Source of the DNA: Timema cristinae
Lineage: Eukaryota > Arthropoda > Insecta > Phasmatodea > Timematidae
Direction of reading: 5' to 3'
NCBI GenBank assembly: GCA_039000515.1
Contig: JBCFYV010000012.1
Location: forward strand, 123,100,605 to 123,164,604
DNA length: 64,000 nucleotides
The position numbers and the translations under genes were made by a program. Every line of letters begins with the position of its first letter. Position 1 is the first letter of the stretch. The notes under the pieces were generated by a model that worked only from the letters and a program-made list of their open reading frames with translations, was not told where the DNA came from and ran no database searches. Of the stretch, positions 46,970 to 60,749 are shown piece by piece.

Positions 46970-47135
46970 TTAGAGGAAGTGCACCCGCTTTTTCGTGGAG
47001 GGATAGTGAAAAATCATTTTGGAAAAATCCCCCCTCAGTACGCCCGACCGAGATTCCAACCTCGATCTCCCACATCAAAGGCAGTCTAGTTTACTGCTTG
47101 AGTTAGCACCTTATAACATACGGCCACCACAGCGG
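46970..47135 (-). mobile_element. SINE family B
   Basis: It has the core GGATAGTGAAAAATCATTTT and GGAAAAATCCCCCCTCAGTA, and a head in complement with GAGATTCCAACCTCGATC. Confidence 0.65.
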
Positions 47136-47317
47136 GGTGGATAGAGTTGGCAGGACTGTCTGTCTTTGTGTGTGAGAGGGAAAGAGACACGTCTCGGCTG
47201 ATAACGTCAAATGACGCCGGGTAGATTTTACACGCGCGATTACAAATCGTCTCAGCAACAGATCCTACGATTTTTTAAATAATACGTTCAGAGTCAAACC
47301 CTTTTCTGTGTTCCAGG

Positions 47318-48394
47318 GTATCACAATCACCCTCATACTCACTATCACCCTCATACTCTATATCACCTTCATACTCTATATCACCTTCATACTCTATATC
47401 ACCCTCATACTCTATATCACCCTTATACTCTATATCACCTTCATACTCTATATCACCCTCATACTCTATATCACCTTCATACTCTATATCACCCTCATAC
47501 TCTATATCACCTTCATACTCTATATCACCCTCATACTCTATATCACCCTCATACTCTATATCACCCTCATACTCTATATCACCTTCATACTCTATATCAC
47601 CCTCATACTCTATATCACCTTCATACTCTATATCACCTTCATACTCTATATCACCTTCATACTCTATATCACCCTCATACTCTATATCACCCTCATACTC
47701 TATATCACCCTCATACTCTATATCACCCTCATACTCTATATCACCCTCATACTCTATATCACCTTCATACTCTATATCACCTTCATACTCTATATCACCC
47801 TCATACTCTATATCACCTTCATACTCTATATCACCCTCATACTCTATATCACCCTCATACTCTATATCACCCTCATACTCTATATCACCCTTATACTCTA
47901 TATCACCTTCATACTCTATATAACCCTCATACTCTATATCACCCTCATACTCTATATCACCTTTATACTCTATATCACCTTCATACTCTATATCACCTTC
48001 ATACTCTATATCACCCTCATACTCTATATCACCTTCATACTCTATATAACCCTCATACTCTATATCACCCTCATACTCTATATCACCTTCATACTCTATA
48101 TAACCCTCATACTCTATATCACCCTCATACTCTATATCACCTTCATACTCTATATAACCCTCATACTCTATATCACCCTCATACTCTATATCACCCTCAT
48201 ACTCTATATCACCCTCATACTCTATATCACCTTCATACTCTATATAACCCTCATACTCTATATCACCCTTATACTCTATATCACCTTCATACTCTATATA
48301 ACCCTCATACTCTATATCACCCTTATACTCTATATCACCTTCATACTCTATATCACCCTCATACTCTATATCACCCTCATACTCTATATCACCC
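47318..48394. repeat. 18 bp minisatellite, about 60 units
   Basis: About 1.08 kb of tandem ATCACCCTCATACTCTAT with variants CCCTC, CCTTC, CCTTA and an occasional TATAACCC. The 18 bp period keeps frames open on both strands: minus gives acidic GDIEYE repeats (373 codons from ATG at 48396), plus gives ITLILY-type repeats. No splice or promoter context supports translation. Confidence 0.95.
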
Positions 48395-48539
48395 ATATTT
48401 CCACTACCCGGTTATGAGTGATGATTCCCGGACACGTATGGAATAATAAATCCTTTCCCCTTAGTCTAAGCCATGATGCATTATACCACAAGGTGTTAAA
48501 TTGACCTTTCGTTTTACAGACAACGGGTATGGGGTGGGA

Positions 48540-48612
48540 CATTTTCACGTCTCGAGCAAGAATTGAACCCTGAGTACTTGATTCAATAGGCAGACTCGTC
48601 ACCAACCGTGTG
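48540..48612 (-). mobile_element. tRNA-like SINE fragment
   Basis: In complement it reads CGGTTGGTGACGAGTCTGCC and CAGGGTTCAATTCTTGCTCG, an A-box-like and B-box-like pair at normal spacing. Confidence 0.5.
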
Positions 48613-49900
48613 TCCAAAATTAAAATATTGTACCTAATAATAATTGTTATAGATAAGATTTGTTAAAACTTTCTTAGGAAAAAGTCTCACGTAAAACACA
48701 CCATCATTTAAAAAAATAATAAAAACAGTTATATTTAAATTAATTTATAGAGTGACTTACAGGCATTGTTGGTCAAAAGGTTCGAATCTTGACCCAAGGC
48801 CTAACGCTTGCTTGAATGACAAGAGGGGAAAAAAAACAAGTTTGGGGTGGGGATATTTCCTTTCTATCTGTAATGGCGATCTAGAAAATATTGTCAGTGT
48901 GAGATAAATGAAAACATAATCAATCATGTGGTTCACTTTCTGAATCTGAATGCGGGCACATTTCCATAACGTTCCACTTTCCTATTCTCTCCACTATCAA
49001 TGGCTTCAGAACATTGACAATTAATTTAATTGGTGAAACCATGTTAACAAGTTGTGTATTTTTATTCAAGTACTATATCAACTTATTATTTACCAAATTT
49101 TGATAAGTAGATCATTATTAATTCTTAAAAATTATGAACAAATTATACTTATTTTTAAATGTTAGATTAAAAATAGTTAAATAAACTTTTCAAGACAAAA
49201 TGGCGATGATGATGACAAAGGAAACGATTAATATAATATCTATTTTATAATTTAATCATTTTTAATACTTTCTTTTACTGCAACACTATATTGTTACATT
49301 AATTTAATAAAAGTAATGGCTTTAATTAGCCTTTATAAATTACTCACACAATTGGTTAAATCATAAAGATCTAGATACATTTATAAGAAATATTTTTTTC
49401 AAAATATGGTAGTGTTTGGCCAGGTGGGGGGAGACAGAGGCGCATCTCTTACCTGGTTGGTTGACTTGGTTCTCATTAAACTGTTGGGAGTTGCCCCGTG
49501 TGGACGCGTTAAGTTCGTGTGTTTAAAGAATTAATTTTGGTGCTAAAAACTCAACAAAGTGCAATTTATAAGTGCTTAATATTAAGTTTTTAACTTACCA
49601 ACACATTATTTGTCCTGCAGGAATCAATATTACCATTGACTTTACAATTAAGTCAGTGGTAAAAACACAAGGTATTGTTGCTTTGTGGTAGTATGTTCTT
49701 TATTCAAAATGTCATGAATTCGTATAATCTTAAAAGAACAGTTCCAATTAAATTACTTGTAAAGTTATAAAAATACATTCAGAAATAATTTACTTAAACA
49801 AAATCTATTTAACTGACATCAAATTTGCTCATTTAAGATCCTTTGACCATAAACATTTTATTGCCCAATTTTATCAAGTGTATAACTATAATTTATAAGC
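48613..49900. other. Intergenic, no gene seen
   Basis: Mostly AT-rich. A short plus-strand B-box-like sequence (AAAGGTTCGAATCTTGACC) lies near 48776-48794, and a GC-richer stretch at 49415-49520 has no recognised content. Confidence 0.4.
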
Positions 49901-50092
49901 CAAACCCTTCCTTCACCTCTGACAAGACATCTTGTGAATGTGGGGAATGCCAGGCCTTCACCATGGTTCGGATTCCACGTTAAACTGTAGGTCCTTCATT
50001 TCATCTCACAATCACCCTACCATTACACACTAGCGTAAGTGCGTATAACCCGAACGGGTAGTAAGACGCGGTGCTAATAATAATAATAATAT
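49901..50092 (+). mobile_element. SINE family A, 5'-truncated
   Basis: It starts in the body (CCCTTCCTTCACCTCTGACA) with no tRNA head and ends ACGCGGTGC followed by (TAA)n. The 5' truncation is typical of target-primed insertion. Confidence 0.8.
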
Positions 50093-50096
50093 AATT

Positions 50097-50528
50097 TATA
50101 AGTACTGATTCAATGATTTCATATCATTACAGTTCACGAGTAATGAAGATCCAAACTTGGTATTTTACGTTTTTTGTGTTCCATTATTGTGATAAAGTAA
50201 TTCATTTATGGGGCTGAAATTTAATATAACTAGAAAATCAAATGAGGTATACACAATGAAATATTTATAATATTAATAATTTATTTAATATTATTATTCC
50301 AATAAATATTTTTATGATTATTATATATGTTATTTTTATAATACATATTAACAATAATGATGTTAATATTATAAACTTTTCATTCTGTACACCTCATGAA
50401 TGTCTAGTTATACTAGATTTCAGCCATATTACTTGACCATAACATTGGAACACAAGAAACGTAAAATAGTTTGGCCCCTTATAACTCGCGAGTTGTAATG
50501 ATTTGAAATAATTGAATCAGTACTTATA
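50097..50528. mobile_element. Foldback MITE (TAAGTACTGATTC termini)
   Basis: The left end TATAAGTACTGATTCAATGA is matched by TAATTGAATCAGTACTTATA at the right. Pairing continues inward through CATTACAGTTCACGAG/CTCGCGAGTTGTAATG and TTTTACGTTTTTTGTGTTCC and its complement. The centre is AT-only. Its left end abuts the SINE tail at 50092. Confidence 0.8.
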
Positions 50529-50811
50529 GATTATAGTTACTCAATTATTAAAATTATATAGTAAAATTTTGTTCGTGATATATTTTGGAGTACAGTTTGC
50601 AGATTGTTCAATAATATATAAAACTTTCAACAATACTTATATTCACAGTATATAAAAAAGTAGGTTTAATTATTATGCCAATAACAAATTGAATTTTTTC
50701 ATTTTTATTATCTTAGTAAAACAATATTTTAAATAAAAAGAAACAATGATATAATATTATTTTGATTGTTGAGACCAAAATGACAGAATCTTTCAATGCC
50801 TTGTGTGGTAG

Positions 50812-50863
50812 ATAGTGTATTTAGTAGTGTATTTAGTAATGTATTTAGTAGTGTATTTAGTTG
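50812..50863. repeat. 15 bp short tandem repeat
   Basis: Four units of GTGTATTTAGTAGTG or the AATG variant. An 11 bp hairpin, CCCCAACAATC and GATTGTTGGGG, lies beside it at about 50868-50924. Confidence 0.85.
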
Positions 50864-50928
50864 GGACACCCCAACAATCAGACCAATTGAAGCTGGTAAC
50901 CTTCTTACCCTCGATTGTTGGGGCCCCT

Positions 50929-53219
50929 CACTAGAAATGCATTGTTGCAATATACCATGTCTGTTTTCTTTTGTTTCAGGATTTTTTTTTATTATTCAAT
51001 ATTGTTACATGTTTTCTTCTGTTTCAGTTTTTTTTTAATTATTCAATATTGTTTCTTGACTTAATTGTGTATGCGCCTGTTTTTTTAGCTATAAATATCA
51101 GTGTCCCCCCCCCTTCTTTTAACATGTTAGGCAGGATTAGGTTAAGTCACACTGTTGTTCTATAGCTAAAAAGATGGTGCGAATATTTTATTGAGTTTTA
51201 CCTATTTTTAAACACGTGAATACCATTCTAAACAAACTAAATCATCAACTTCAAATCGAAGGTTCGTTTCGTTTGTGGACGGATGTGTTATACAGCGTGT
51301 TTACGAATAGTTTACTCAATGAATGAAGTGTTTTTATTGTTTGTTTTTTTAATTTATTATGTTTTTTGCAAATTCTCATTGTTGCATGTGGCACGTTTGC
51401 ATGTTACTTTGTTACACTGATGGAAGAGATACTACCCCGGGCTGCCCCTTTTACCTTATTAACTTTATTAAAATATATAATAAAAATATCTTTAAACCTA
51501 TTTAGAGATTGTAAAGTACAATATAATACATTTAATTTTACAGAATTTCATCTGGTAGTTTGGCAATTTAATTTTTTTCATATAATTTGATGGTATTAAT
51601 TACTTATTTTCCTTTAATTAAAATATTCCTTTTTTAATATGATACTCATAATTTGTAACTATTCCTTCATTTGTAAAATATTACTTCTGAATAGTTTTAT
51701 AATCACAAGTATACTACCCTTTTCTCAAATTAATTAGCACACATTAGGTTAGTACGCTCACGTACTAATTAAGCTGATGTGTTAGGAATAAGAAAGGCAT
51801 AATTTAGAGCAAGGGTGTTCACATTTGCGAGGAGAGATAGTGGAAAAGATTAGTAGAAAACCACCCTCAGTACACATTTTATTGATTTTTTTAAAAAGTT
51901 GTTGTAATGTAAATTAACCCCATTAAACCATCACGGGCAGCTCCGGGATTTGAACCAGGTAAGACAGTTTTATTATGTAGTCGATTCCTGCAGGCGCAAG
52001 ATATTATTTGACAAGTGTATTGTTTAAAATGTTGTTTTGAGTCCAAAACTTGTAAGTTGTGGACTCAAAAAAAAATCCCTTAAAAAAAATGCCACGAGAC
52101 AATCGTAAAGTTTCGTGGGGCAACATTTTCAAAAATCTGATTTTTATCTAAGCCCTTATAAACTAAAGTATTGTTTACTATTGATTTTCAATTATGGCTC
52201 TAACAAAATATTTTTGTTTATTTATAAATGAGACCAGTTTACTTAAAACTAATTTTTTTAAATATTATATTATTATTAAAAAAAATAGATGTTGTTCAAA
52301 ATGAAAACCTGTCTAGTATTTCACATCATCTTTAAATAAAATAGTATTAATGTTTCATTTCGAATAAAAAGTCAAAAACTGCAATATAAATTAATAATCT
52401 TGAGGCCAGAACTTTCATAATTTCTATGTATGATCAAGTAAAAATAAGCCAACACATAAAATGTCCAACATGCAAGGGGCGGTGAGTATTAATTCCCGAA
52501 ATACATCAGATATCGTTTGTTTCTGGGACACTCATCAAAGAGGTATTATTTGTAACTTCACAATTGATTTACAATCCTAGCGAATGGGTGGGAGATATTC
52601 CTTTGCCTCGGTTTGATTTGAGATACATCAAATACAGGTACTTTACTCTAAAATAATCAATTATAAATTACTGTTTATTAATTTTGATCAAAGTCAGAGG
52701 TGTCCAGAAAACATCATACGATGGTATTAAATTTAAAACTAGCCCATTTGATGTTTCTGGGTGTTTATAAAAAGAGCGTAGACTCAAATATTTAGTGTTG
52801 TACACAAATAAAGAGTGGAGGAAAAATTTAAAGACTTAAATACGCCGATAAGGACACACAGCTGTTGTGCTAAGCATTTTTACTCTTGACATAAGAAAGA
52901 ATAAAGTGATCGATAACGTGGCCGAAATGGCCTCTGGATTGAATTAACTGATAGTAAATATATAAACTACCACCACTTAGAGCCTACACTAAAACACAAC
53001 GGTAGATATTAATTTATGCAATCCAAAATGTATCAATCCAGAAAGTAGAACTGGCAACTAAATAAATAGATATATTATAAAATAATTAATTTTCACTAAA
53101 TAACTTTAAAAAAAAGTCCGAAAAGATTATATTTAAACCCAACAATTAGTTATAAGTATACTAATACTAACGTTAGAACAGAATGGAAAGTTTAATAAAA
53201 TGTAGAAAAAAAAGATAAT
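50929..53219. other. Intergenic, no gene seen; SINE B fragment
   Basis: A family B core fragment (GAGAGATAGTGGAAAAG and AAAACCACCCTCAGTACA) lies at about 51822-51880, and a tRNA-like stretch at 51925-51960. The rest is AT-rich with no recognised gene. Confidence 0.45.
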
Positions 53220-53234
53220 TCTATATTTTAGTTT

Positions 53235-56200
53235 AAAATAGTGAGGAGTGAACGAGATACAAATATTGTATTATAGTGTAAGATAGTGTAGGGTGAACGA
53301 GATACAACTATTGTATTATACTTTAAGGCAGTGTAGGGTGAACGAGATACAACTATTGTATTATACTTTAAGATAGTGTAAGGTGAACGAGATACAACTA
53401 TTGTATTATACTTTAAGATAGTGTAAGGTGAACGAGATACAACTATTGTATTATACTTTAAGATAGTGTAAGGTGAACGAGATACAACTATTGTATTATA
53501 AATGAGGAATAGTGTAGGGTGAGAAGAGATACAACTATTGTATTATATAATGAGGGATAATTGTAAGTTTAAACGAGATACAACTATTGTATTATACTTT
53601 AAGGCAGTGTAGGTTGAACGAGATACAACTATTGTATTATGAGGATAGTGTAGGGTGAACGAGATACAACTAATGTATTATAATGAGGGATAGTGTAAGT
53701 GAACGAGATACAACTATTGTATTATACTTTAAGGCAGTGTAGGTTGAACGAGATACATCTATTGTATTATAATGAGGATAGTGTAGGTGAACGAGATACA
53801 ACTATTGTATTATACTTTAAGGCAGTGTAGGATGAACGAGCTACAACTAATGTATTATAATTTAAAACAGTGTAAGGTGAACGAGATACAACTATTGTAT
53901 TATACTTTAAGATAGTGTAAGGTGAACGAGATACAACTATTGTATTATACTTTAAGATAGTGTAAGGTGAACGAGATAAAACTATTGTATTATACTTAAG
54001 GCAGTGTAGGTTGAACGAGATACAACTAATGTATTATAATTTAAGACAATGTAGGTTGAACGAGATACAACTATTGTATTATAATGAGGGATAGTGTAGG
54101 TTGAACGAGATACATCTATTGTATTATAATAAGGGATAGTGTAGGTTGAACGAGATACAACTATTGTATTATAATGGGATAGTGTAGGGTGACGAGATAC
54201 AACTATTGTATTTATACTTAAGACAGTGTAGGTTGAACGAGATACAACTATTGTATTATAATAGGATAGTGTAGGTTTAACGAGATACAACTATTGTATT
54301 ATATAGGGATAGTGTAGGTTGAACGAGATACAATATTGTATGTAATAGATAGTGTAGGTGAACGAGATACAACTATTGTATTATATGTAAGATAGTGTAG
54401 GGTGAACGAGATACAACTATTGTATTATATGTAAGATAGTGTAGGTGAACGAGATACAACTATTGTATTATATGAGATAGTGTAGGGTGAAAACATTATT
54501 AATTAAGTGTAGTCGAGAACACTATGTTATAAATGTAGTACAATACATATATAGAATTACGAATAAACTATGATAAGGTGTGTAACATAAATTATTAGTA
54601 GAATACAACATTGTATTATAAGGGATATTAGTTAAGAATACAACATTGTTTATAAAGTTAGTGAACATACTTTATTAATGAAGTAGTGACGAATAACTAT
54701 TATTTATTAGATGAGTAACGAAAATTATAAGAGTGTACGATAACTATTGTATTATTTAGCGTGTACAGATAAATGTTTATAAGTGTAGTGAAGAATAATA
54801 TGTATAGTTAAATGTAGGTAAAGAAATATTTAGAGATTGTGACAGTGTAAGTTAAACGAGATACAACTATTGTATTATACTTTAAGGCAGTGTAGGTGAA
54901 CGAGATACAACTAATGTATTATAATTTAAGACAGCGTAGTGTGAACTAGATACAACTATTGTATTATAATGAGGATAGTGTAGTTGAACGAGATACAACT
55001 ATTGTATTATAATTTAGACAGTGTAGTGTGAACGAGATAATCTATTGTATTATAATGAGGGATAGTGTAGGTTGAACGAGATAAAATATTGTATTATAAT
55101 TTAAGACAGTGTAGTGTGAACGAGATAAAACTATTGTATTATAATGAGGGATAGTGTAGTTGAACGAGATACAACTATTGTATTATACTTTAAGACGTGT
55201 AGTTTAACGAGATACAACTATTGTATTATACTTTAAGACAGTGTAGGTTGAACGAGATAAACTAATGTATTATAGTGTAAGATAGTGTAGGTGAACGAGA
55301 TACAATTATTGTATTATAGTGTAAGATAGTGTAGGGTGAACAGATACAACTATTGTATATATATATTTAAGAAGTGTAAGGGTGAACGAGATACAACTAT
55401 TGTATTATATTAGGGATAGTAAGGTGAACGAGATACAACTATTGTTTATATAGTATTATACAATATTATTATAATTAGACAGGTAAGTATAAACGAGATA
55501 CAACTATTGTATTATAATTTAAGGCAGTGTAGGGTGAACGAGATACAACTAATTGTATTATAATTTAAGACAGTGTAGGTGTGAACTGAGATACAACTAT
55601 TGTATTATAATGAGGGATAGTGTAGGTTGAACGAGATACAACTATTGTATTATAATTTAAGACAGTGTAGTGTGAACGAGATACATCTATTGTATTATAA
55701 TTAAGGATAGTGTAGGTTAAGGATACAATTGTTTATATTTAAGACATGTAGTTTAACAGATACAACATTGTATTAGATGTGGGAACGTAAGTATATATAA
55801 CGATATTTGTATTATTAATGAGGGATAGTGTAGGTTGAACGAGATACAACTATTGTATTATATGTAGATAGTGTAGGTGAACGAGATACAACTATTGTAT
55901 TATATTTAAGACAGTGTAGGTTGAACGAGATATAACTTATGTATTATAATGTAAGATAGTGTAGGGTGAACGAGATACAACTATTGTATTATAATTAAGA
56001 CAGTGTAGGGTGAACAGATACAACTATTGTATTATATGTAAGATAGTGTAGGGTGAACGAGATACAACTATTGTAATATAATTTGAGGATAGTAATAGGT
56101 TGAACGAGATACAACTATTGTATTATAATGAGGATAGTGTAGGTTGAACGAGATACACAATTGTATTATAATTTAAGACAGTGTAGGGTGAACGAGATAC

Positions 56201-57345
56201 AACTATTGTTATATTAATAATGTTAAGACATTGTATATGGTGAACGGAGATAACGATACTTGTTGTATAATTTAAGACAGTGTAGGTGAACGAGATACAA
56301 CTATTGTATTATAATGAAGGATAGTGTAGGTGAACGAGATACAACTATTGTATTATAATGAGGGATAGTGTAGGTTGAACGAGATACAACTATTGTATTA
56401 TATAGAGGATAGTGTAGGTTGAACGAGATACATCTATTGTATTATTATAAATTAAGACGATGTAGTTAGTTTAACGAGATACAACTATTGTATTATAATT
56501 AAGACAGTGTAGGGTGAACGAGATACAACTATTGTATTATAATGAGGGATAGTGTAGGTTGAACGAGATACAACTATTGTATTATAATGAGGGATAGTTA
56601 GGTTGAACGAGATACAACTATTGTATTATAATGAGGGATAGTGTAGTTGAACGAGATACAACTATTGTATTATAATTGAGGGATAGTGTAGGTTGAACGA
56701 GATACATAATTGTATTATAATTTAAGACAGTGTAGGGTGAACGAGATATACTATTGTATTATAATTTAAGACAGTGTGGTTGAACGAGATACAACTATTG
56801 TATTATAATTTAGACAGTGTAGGTGAACTAGATACAACTATTGTATTATAATGATGGATAGTGTAGGGTGAACGAGATACAACTATTGTATTATAATAGA
56901 TATAGTGTAGGTTGAACGAGATACAACTATTGTATTATAATGAAGGATAGTGTAGTGTGAACGAGATACACTATTGTATATAATTTAAGACATTGTATGT
57001 TTGAGAGATACAACTATTGTGTATAATTTAAGACAGTGTAGGGTGAACGAGATACAACTATGAATTATAATGAGGATAGTGTAGGTTGAACGAGATACAA
57101 CTATTGTATATAATGAGGGATAGTGTAGTTGAACGAGACACAACTATGTATTATAATGAGGATAGTGTAGGTTGAACGAGATACAACTATTGTATTATAA
57201 TTTAAGACAGTGTAGTGTGAACGAGATACAACTATTGTATTATAATGAGGGATAGTGTAGGTTGAACGATATACAACTATTGTATTATAATTTAAGACAG
57301 TGTAGTGTGAACGAGATACAACTATTGTATTATATTGTGATAGTA
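53235..57345. repeat. 45 bp minisatellite, about 4.1 kb
   Basis: Roughly 90 units built on GAACGAGATACAACTATTG then TATTATACTTTAAGATAGTG. The left part is regular (exact 45 bp steps). From about 54480 to 54840 the pattern collapses into short, indel-ridden fragments, and indels stay frequent afterwards. Short ORFs in it are by-products. Confidence 0.95.
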
Positions 57346-57359
57346 GTTTATAGTCGAAT

Positions 57360-58740
57360 TGAAGACCCAATATGTTACTAATTAATAAATCTTTTTGACT
57401 AACATTATTTTCTTTCATGTATAGACTAATATACACCATTGTAATTATTCCTTTGTGACTAATATTAGTTTCTTTCAGATATAGACAAATATTATTCTTT
57501 CAATATTAGACTAATATAAAACTATTGTAATTACACCTGTGTGACTAACATTATTTTCTTTCAGTATTAGACTAATTATAATCATTGTAATTACACCTGT
57601 GTGACTAATATTAGTTTTTTCATATAGGACTAATATACAACCGTTGTAATTACACCTGTTTACTAATATTAGTTTCTTTCAGATATAGACTAATATACAA
57701 CTATTGTAATTGCACCTGTGTGACCTACATTAATTTCTTTAAGGTAGTAGTATAATATACAACCATTGTACATTACCCTTGTGTGACTAATATTAATTCT
57801 CTTTCAGATATAGATCTAATATACAACCTTGTACATTACACCTGTGTGACTAATATTGGTTCTTTCAGATATAGACTAATATACAACCATTGTACATTAC
57901 CCTGTGTGACTAATTATTCTTTAGATTTATATACACATTGTACATACACCTTGTCACAATATAGTTTCTTTCAGATTAACTAATATACAACCATTGTTAA
58001 TTACACTTGTGTGACCTACATTAATTTCTTTAAGGTGTAGTTTAATATACAACCATTGTACATTACACCTGTGTGACTAATATTAGTTTCTTTCAGATAT
58101 AGACTAATATACAACCATTGTAATTACACCTGTGTGACTAATATAGTTTTTCATATATGAGACTAATATACAACCATTGTAATTACACCTGTGTGACTAA
58201 TATTAGTTTCTTTCAGATATAGACTAATATACAACCATTGTAATTACACTGTGTGACTAATTAGTTCTTTCAGATGTAGACTAATATACAACCATTGTAA
58301 TTACACCTGTGTGACTAATATTAGTTCTTTCAGATATGACATAATATACAACCATTGTAATTACACCTGTGTGACTAATATTAGTTCTTTCAGATTAGAC
58401 TAATATACAACCATTGTAATTACACCTGTGTGACTAAATTAGTTTTTTCAGATGAGACTAATATACAACCATTGTAATTACACCTGTGTGACTAATATTA
58501 GTTTCTTTCAGATTAGACTAATATACAACCATTGTAATTACACCTGTGTGACTAATATTAGTTTTTCAGATGTAGACTAATATACAACCATTGTAATTAC
58601 ACTGTGGATAATTAGTTTTCAGATGGAGACTAATATACAACCATTGTAATTACACTGTGTGACTAATATTAGTTTTTCAGATTAGACTAATATACAACCA
58701 TTGTAATTAAACCTCTGACGAACATTAGTGTTTTCATATA
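57360..58740. repeat. 61 bp minisatellite with acceptor-like units
   Basis: About 22 units of roughly 61 bp: ACTAATATACAACCATTGTA, ATTACACCTGTGTGACTAAT, then ATTAGTTTCTTTCAGATATA. On the plus strand each full unit contains a branch-point-like GACTAAT, a pyrimidine-rich stretch and CAG. No flanking exon was recognised. Confidence 0.93.
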
Positions 58741-59795
58741 TAGACTAATTTTCTTCCAATTTTAGGAAAAAAATAGTTTTTTCATTTTAATTGCTTAATC
58801 TAATGGCGTTCTTGGCGTTTTTCTAAAACGTGGTAATGTTTTATTCTAGTGATATATATATTAATTGTTATATATTTAATGGCTACCTAATATTTCGTTG
58901 AAGGGTGCTTAATTTATTTAAATTTGTTTGACATAGTGAATTAATAATTTCGTATATTTATTTTTAATTACTTTAATTGTTCTATCCAAAACCATTTTTA
59001 ATTTGAATTATATTTTTTGTATTTTAAATATTTGTTATAAAAATCTTACTATCAATTCTAATCTTATGTTTGTCTTATTTTTTCAACATAATACAGAATT
59101 TAAGTTTGTTGGCTTTTATTATTGTGTTATTATGTTTTATTTTAATGTTAATCTTTTTGGTTCTAATTTTAATTTTGTCTATTATTTGTAACTGTGTGTT
59201 TTATTTGTTGACATTTTCTTTTGACATGTGAGATTAATAATATTGTTTTTATTATGTGTTCTTGTGTTGTGTTGTTTTGATTATTATTTTTATTCAACAT
59301 TGAATTTATTTCTGCAATTACTTGTTTTCTTAATTGCAAGAGAATTCTAACTCTACTTTTGAAAAACAGCAAATATTAATATTGTATCATTTAATGACAT
59401 GTTTTATTTATTTTTAACTTCATCCTATTATGTTGATATTTTTCTAGAAAAGTATAAACTGATGTATTTCCCTAAATTTACCAAAGCAATTCAATGTTTT
59501 AATTTAGGTTGCATGCTTATTTTTTTACCGGTGAAGTGGATAAAATAAATCTCAATCCCACTATTTCTGTCTTAATACAATTCTGTGTTTTGTTAAAGAC
59601 TTTTATATTGTTGTTAGCTCTTATTACTTTTCCACGCCACTAATGTCCTAACAAGGTCGAGTCTACTAGATGTTTCTTTTCAGACTTGAGAGGACACGTG
59701 ACAAGAAAGTAGCAGGGCCATAATGTTGGTTAATTAGCATGCTTACATCGTGTTACTTAAGTAGTATGCATGGGTAGTGATGTAGTATTTAATTA
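58741..59795. other. Intergenic, T-rich, no gene seen
   Basis: Strongly T-rich on the plus strand. No domain recognised in the short ORFs. Confidence 0.5.
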
Positions 59796-59796
59796 G

Positions 59797-60013
59797 AATG
59801 CGCGTGAAATTATGTGATGCATCACCGAGAAAATCTAGTTCTTAGAGAGAGTTTTCTCGTAGGTTAAGAAAAAAAAAAGAAAAAAAGGGGGGCTTTCAAG
59901 GTGCACGAAAGTGCCCAAGTGTGGTTTATACAGTTTTAAAATAACTATCAAGTCATATTTGGACAATACATATGTTTGGGTTACAGCAATTTTATCGAAA
60001 TTAGCCGAGTTAA
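59797..60013 (+). repeat. Flanking direct repeat, left
   Basis: About 215 bp, repeated at 60493-60705: shared blocks include TTTCAAGGTGCACGAAAGTG, CAAGTGTGGTTTATA, AATAACTATCAAGTC and TTACAGCAATTTTATCG. The 27 bp array lies between the two copies. Confidence 0.85.
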
Positions 60014-60500
60014 AGCATTCGTAGTGTTATTTGAGTAGTATGCATACGTAGTGTTATTTGAGTAGTATGCATACGTAGTGTTATTTGAGTAGTATGCATA
60101 CGTAGTGTTATTTGAGTAGTATGCATACGTAGTGTTATTTGACTAGTATGCATACGTAGTGTTATTTGACTAGTATGCATACGTAGTGTTATTTGACTAG
60201 TATGCATACGTAGTGTTATTTGACTAGTATGCATACGTAGTGTTATTTGACTAGTATGCATACGTAGTGTTATTTGAGTAGTATGCATACGTAGTGTTAT
60301 TTGAGTAGTATGCATACGTAGTGTTATTTGAGTAGTATGCATACGTAGTGTTATTTGAGTAGTATGCATACGTAGTGTTATTTGAGTAGTATGCATACGT
60401 AGTGTTATTTGACTAGTATGCATACGTAGTGTTATTTGAGTAGTATGCATACGTAGTGTTATTTGAGTAGTATGCATACGTAGTGTTATTTGAGTAGTAT
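60014..60500. repeat. 27 bp minisatellite
   Basis: About 18 units of AGTGTTATTTGAGTAGTATG plus CATACGT, with a GAGTAG/GACTAG variant. The variant groups in runs (three left, five to six middle, five right, then one), showing local duplication blocks. Minus frame gives MHTTQITLR repeats, taken as a by-product. Confidence 0.95.
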
Positions 60501-60705
60501 GCGCGCAAATGTTATTGATGCATCACAGAGAAATTTAGTTCTTTGAGTATAGAGTTCTTGTAATTGAAGAAAAAATAAAAAAGGGTGGTTTCAAGGTGCA
60601 CGAAAGTGCCAAGTGTGGTTTATATACAGTTTTTAAATAACTATCAAGTCTATTTGGACAATCATATGTTTGTTACAGCAATTTTATCGTAATTAGCCGA
60701 GTTTA
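60493..60705 (+). repeat. Flanking direct repeat, right
   Basis: Diverged copy of 59797-60013, shorter through many one-base deletions. Confidence 0.85.
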
Positions 60706-60749
60706 GATATTTATTAAAACACTAGTTTAACTTTGATAGAAATGATGGA

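Noticed and set aside
53982..57439. Minus-strand ORFs with NTIVVSRSTYT-like repeats
   Set aside because: They are readings of the 45 bp array and are broken by frequent indels.
60010..60477. 155-codon MHTTQITLR repeat ORF
   Set aside because: By-product of the 27 bp array; no start context, splice site or non-repeat coding sequence beside it.
60014..60500. CRISPR-like appearance of regular repeats
   Set aside because: Repeats are head to tail with no unique spacers, and the DNA is animal nuclear sequence. The same applies to the other arrays.
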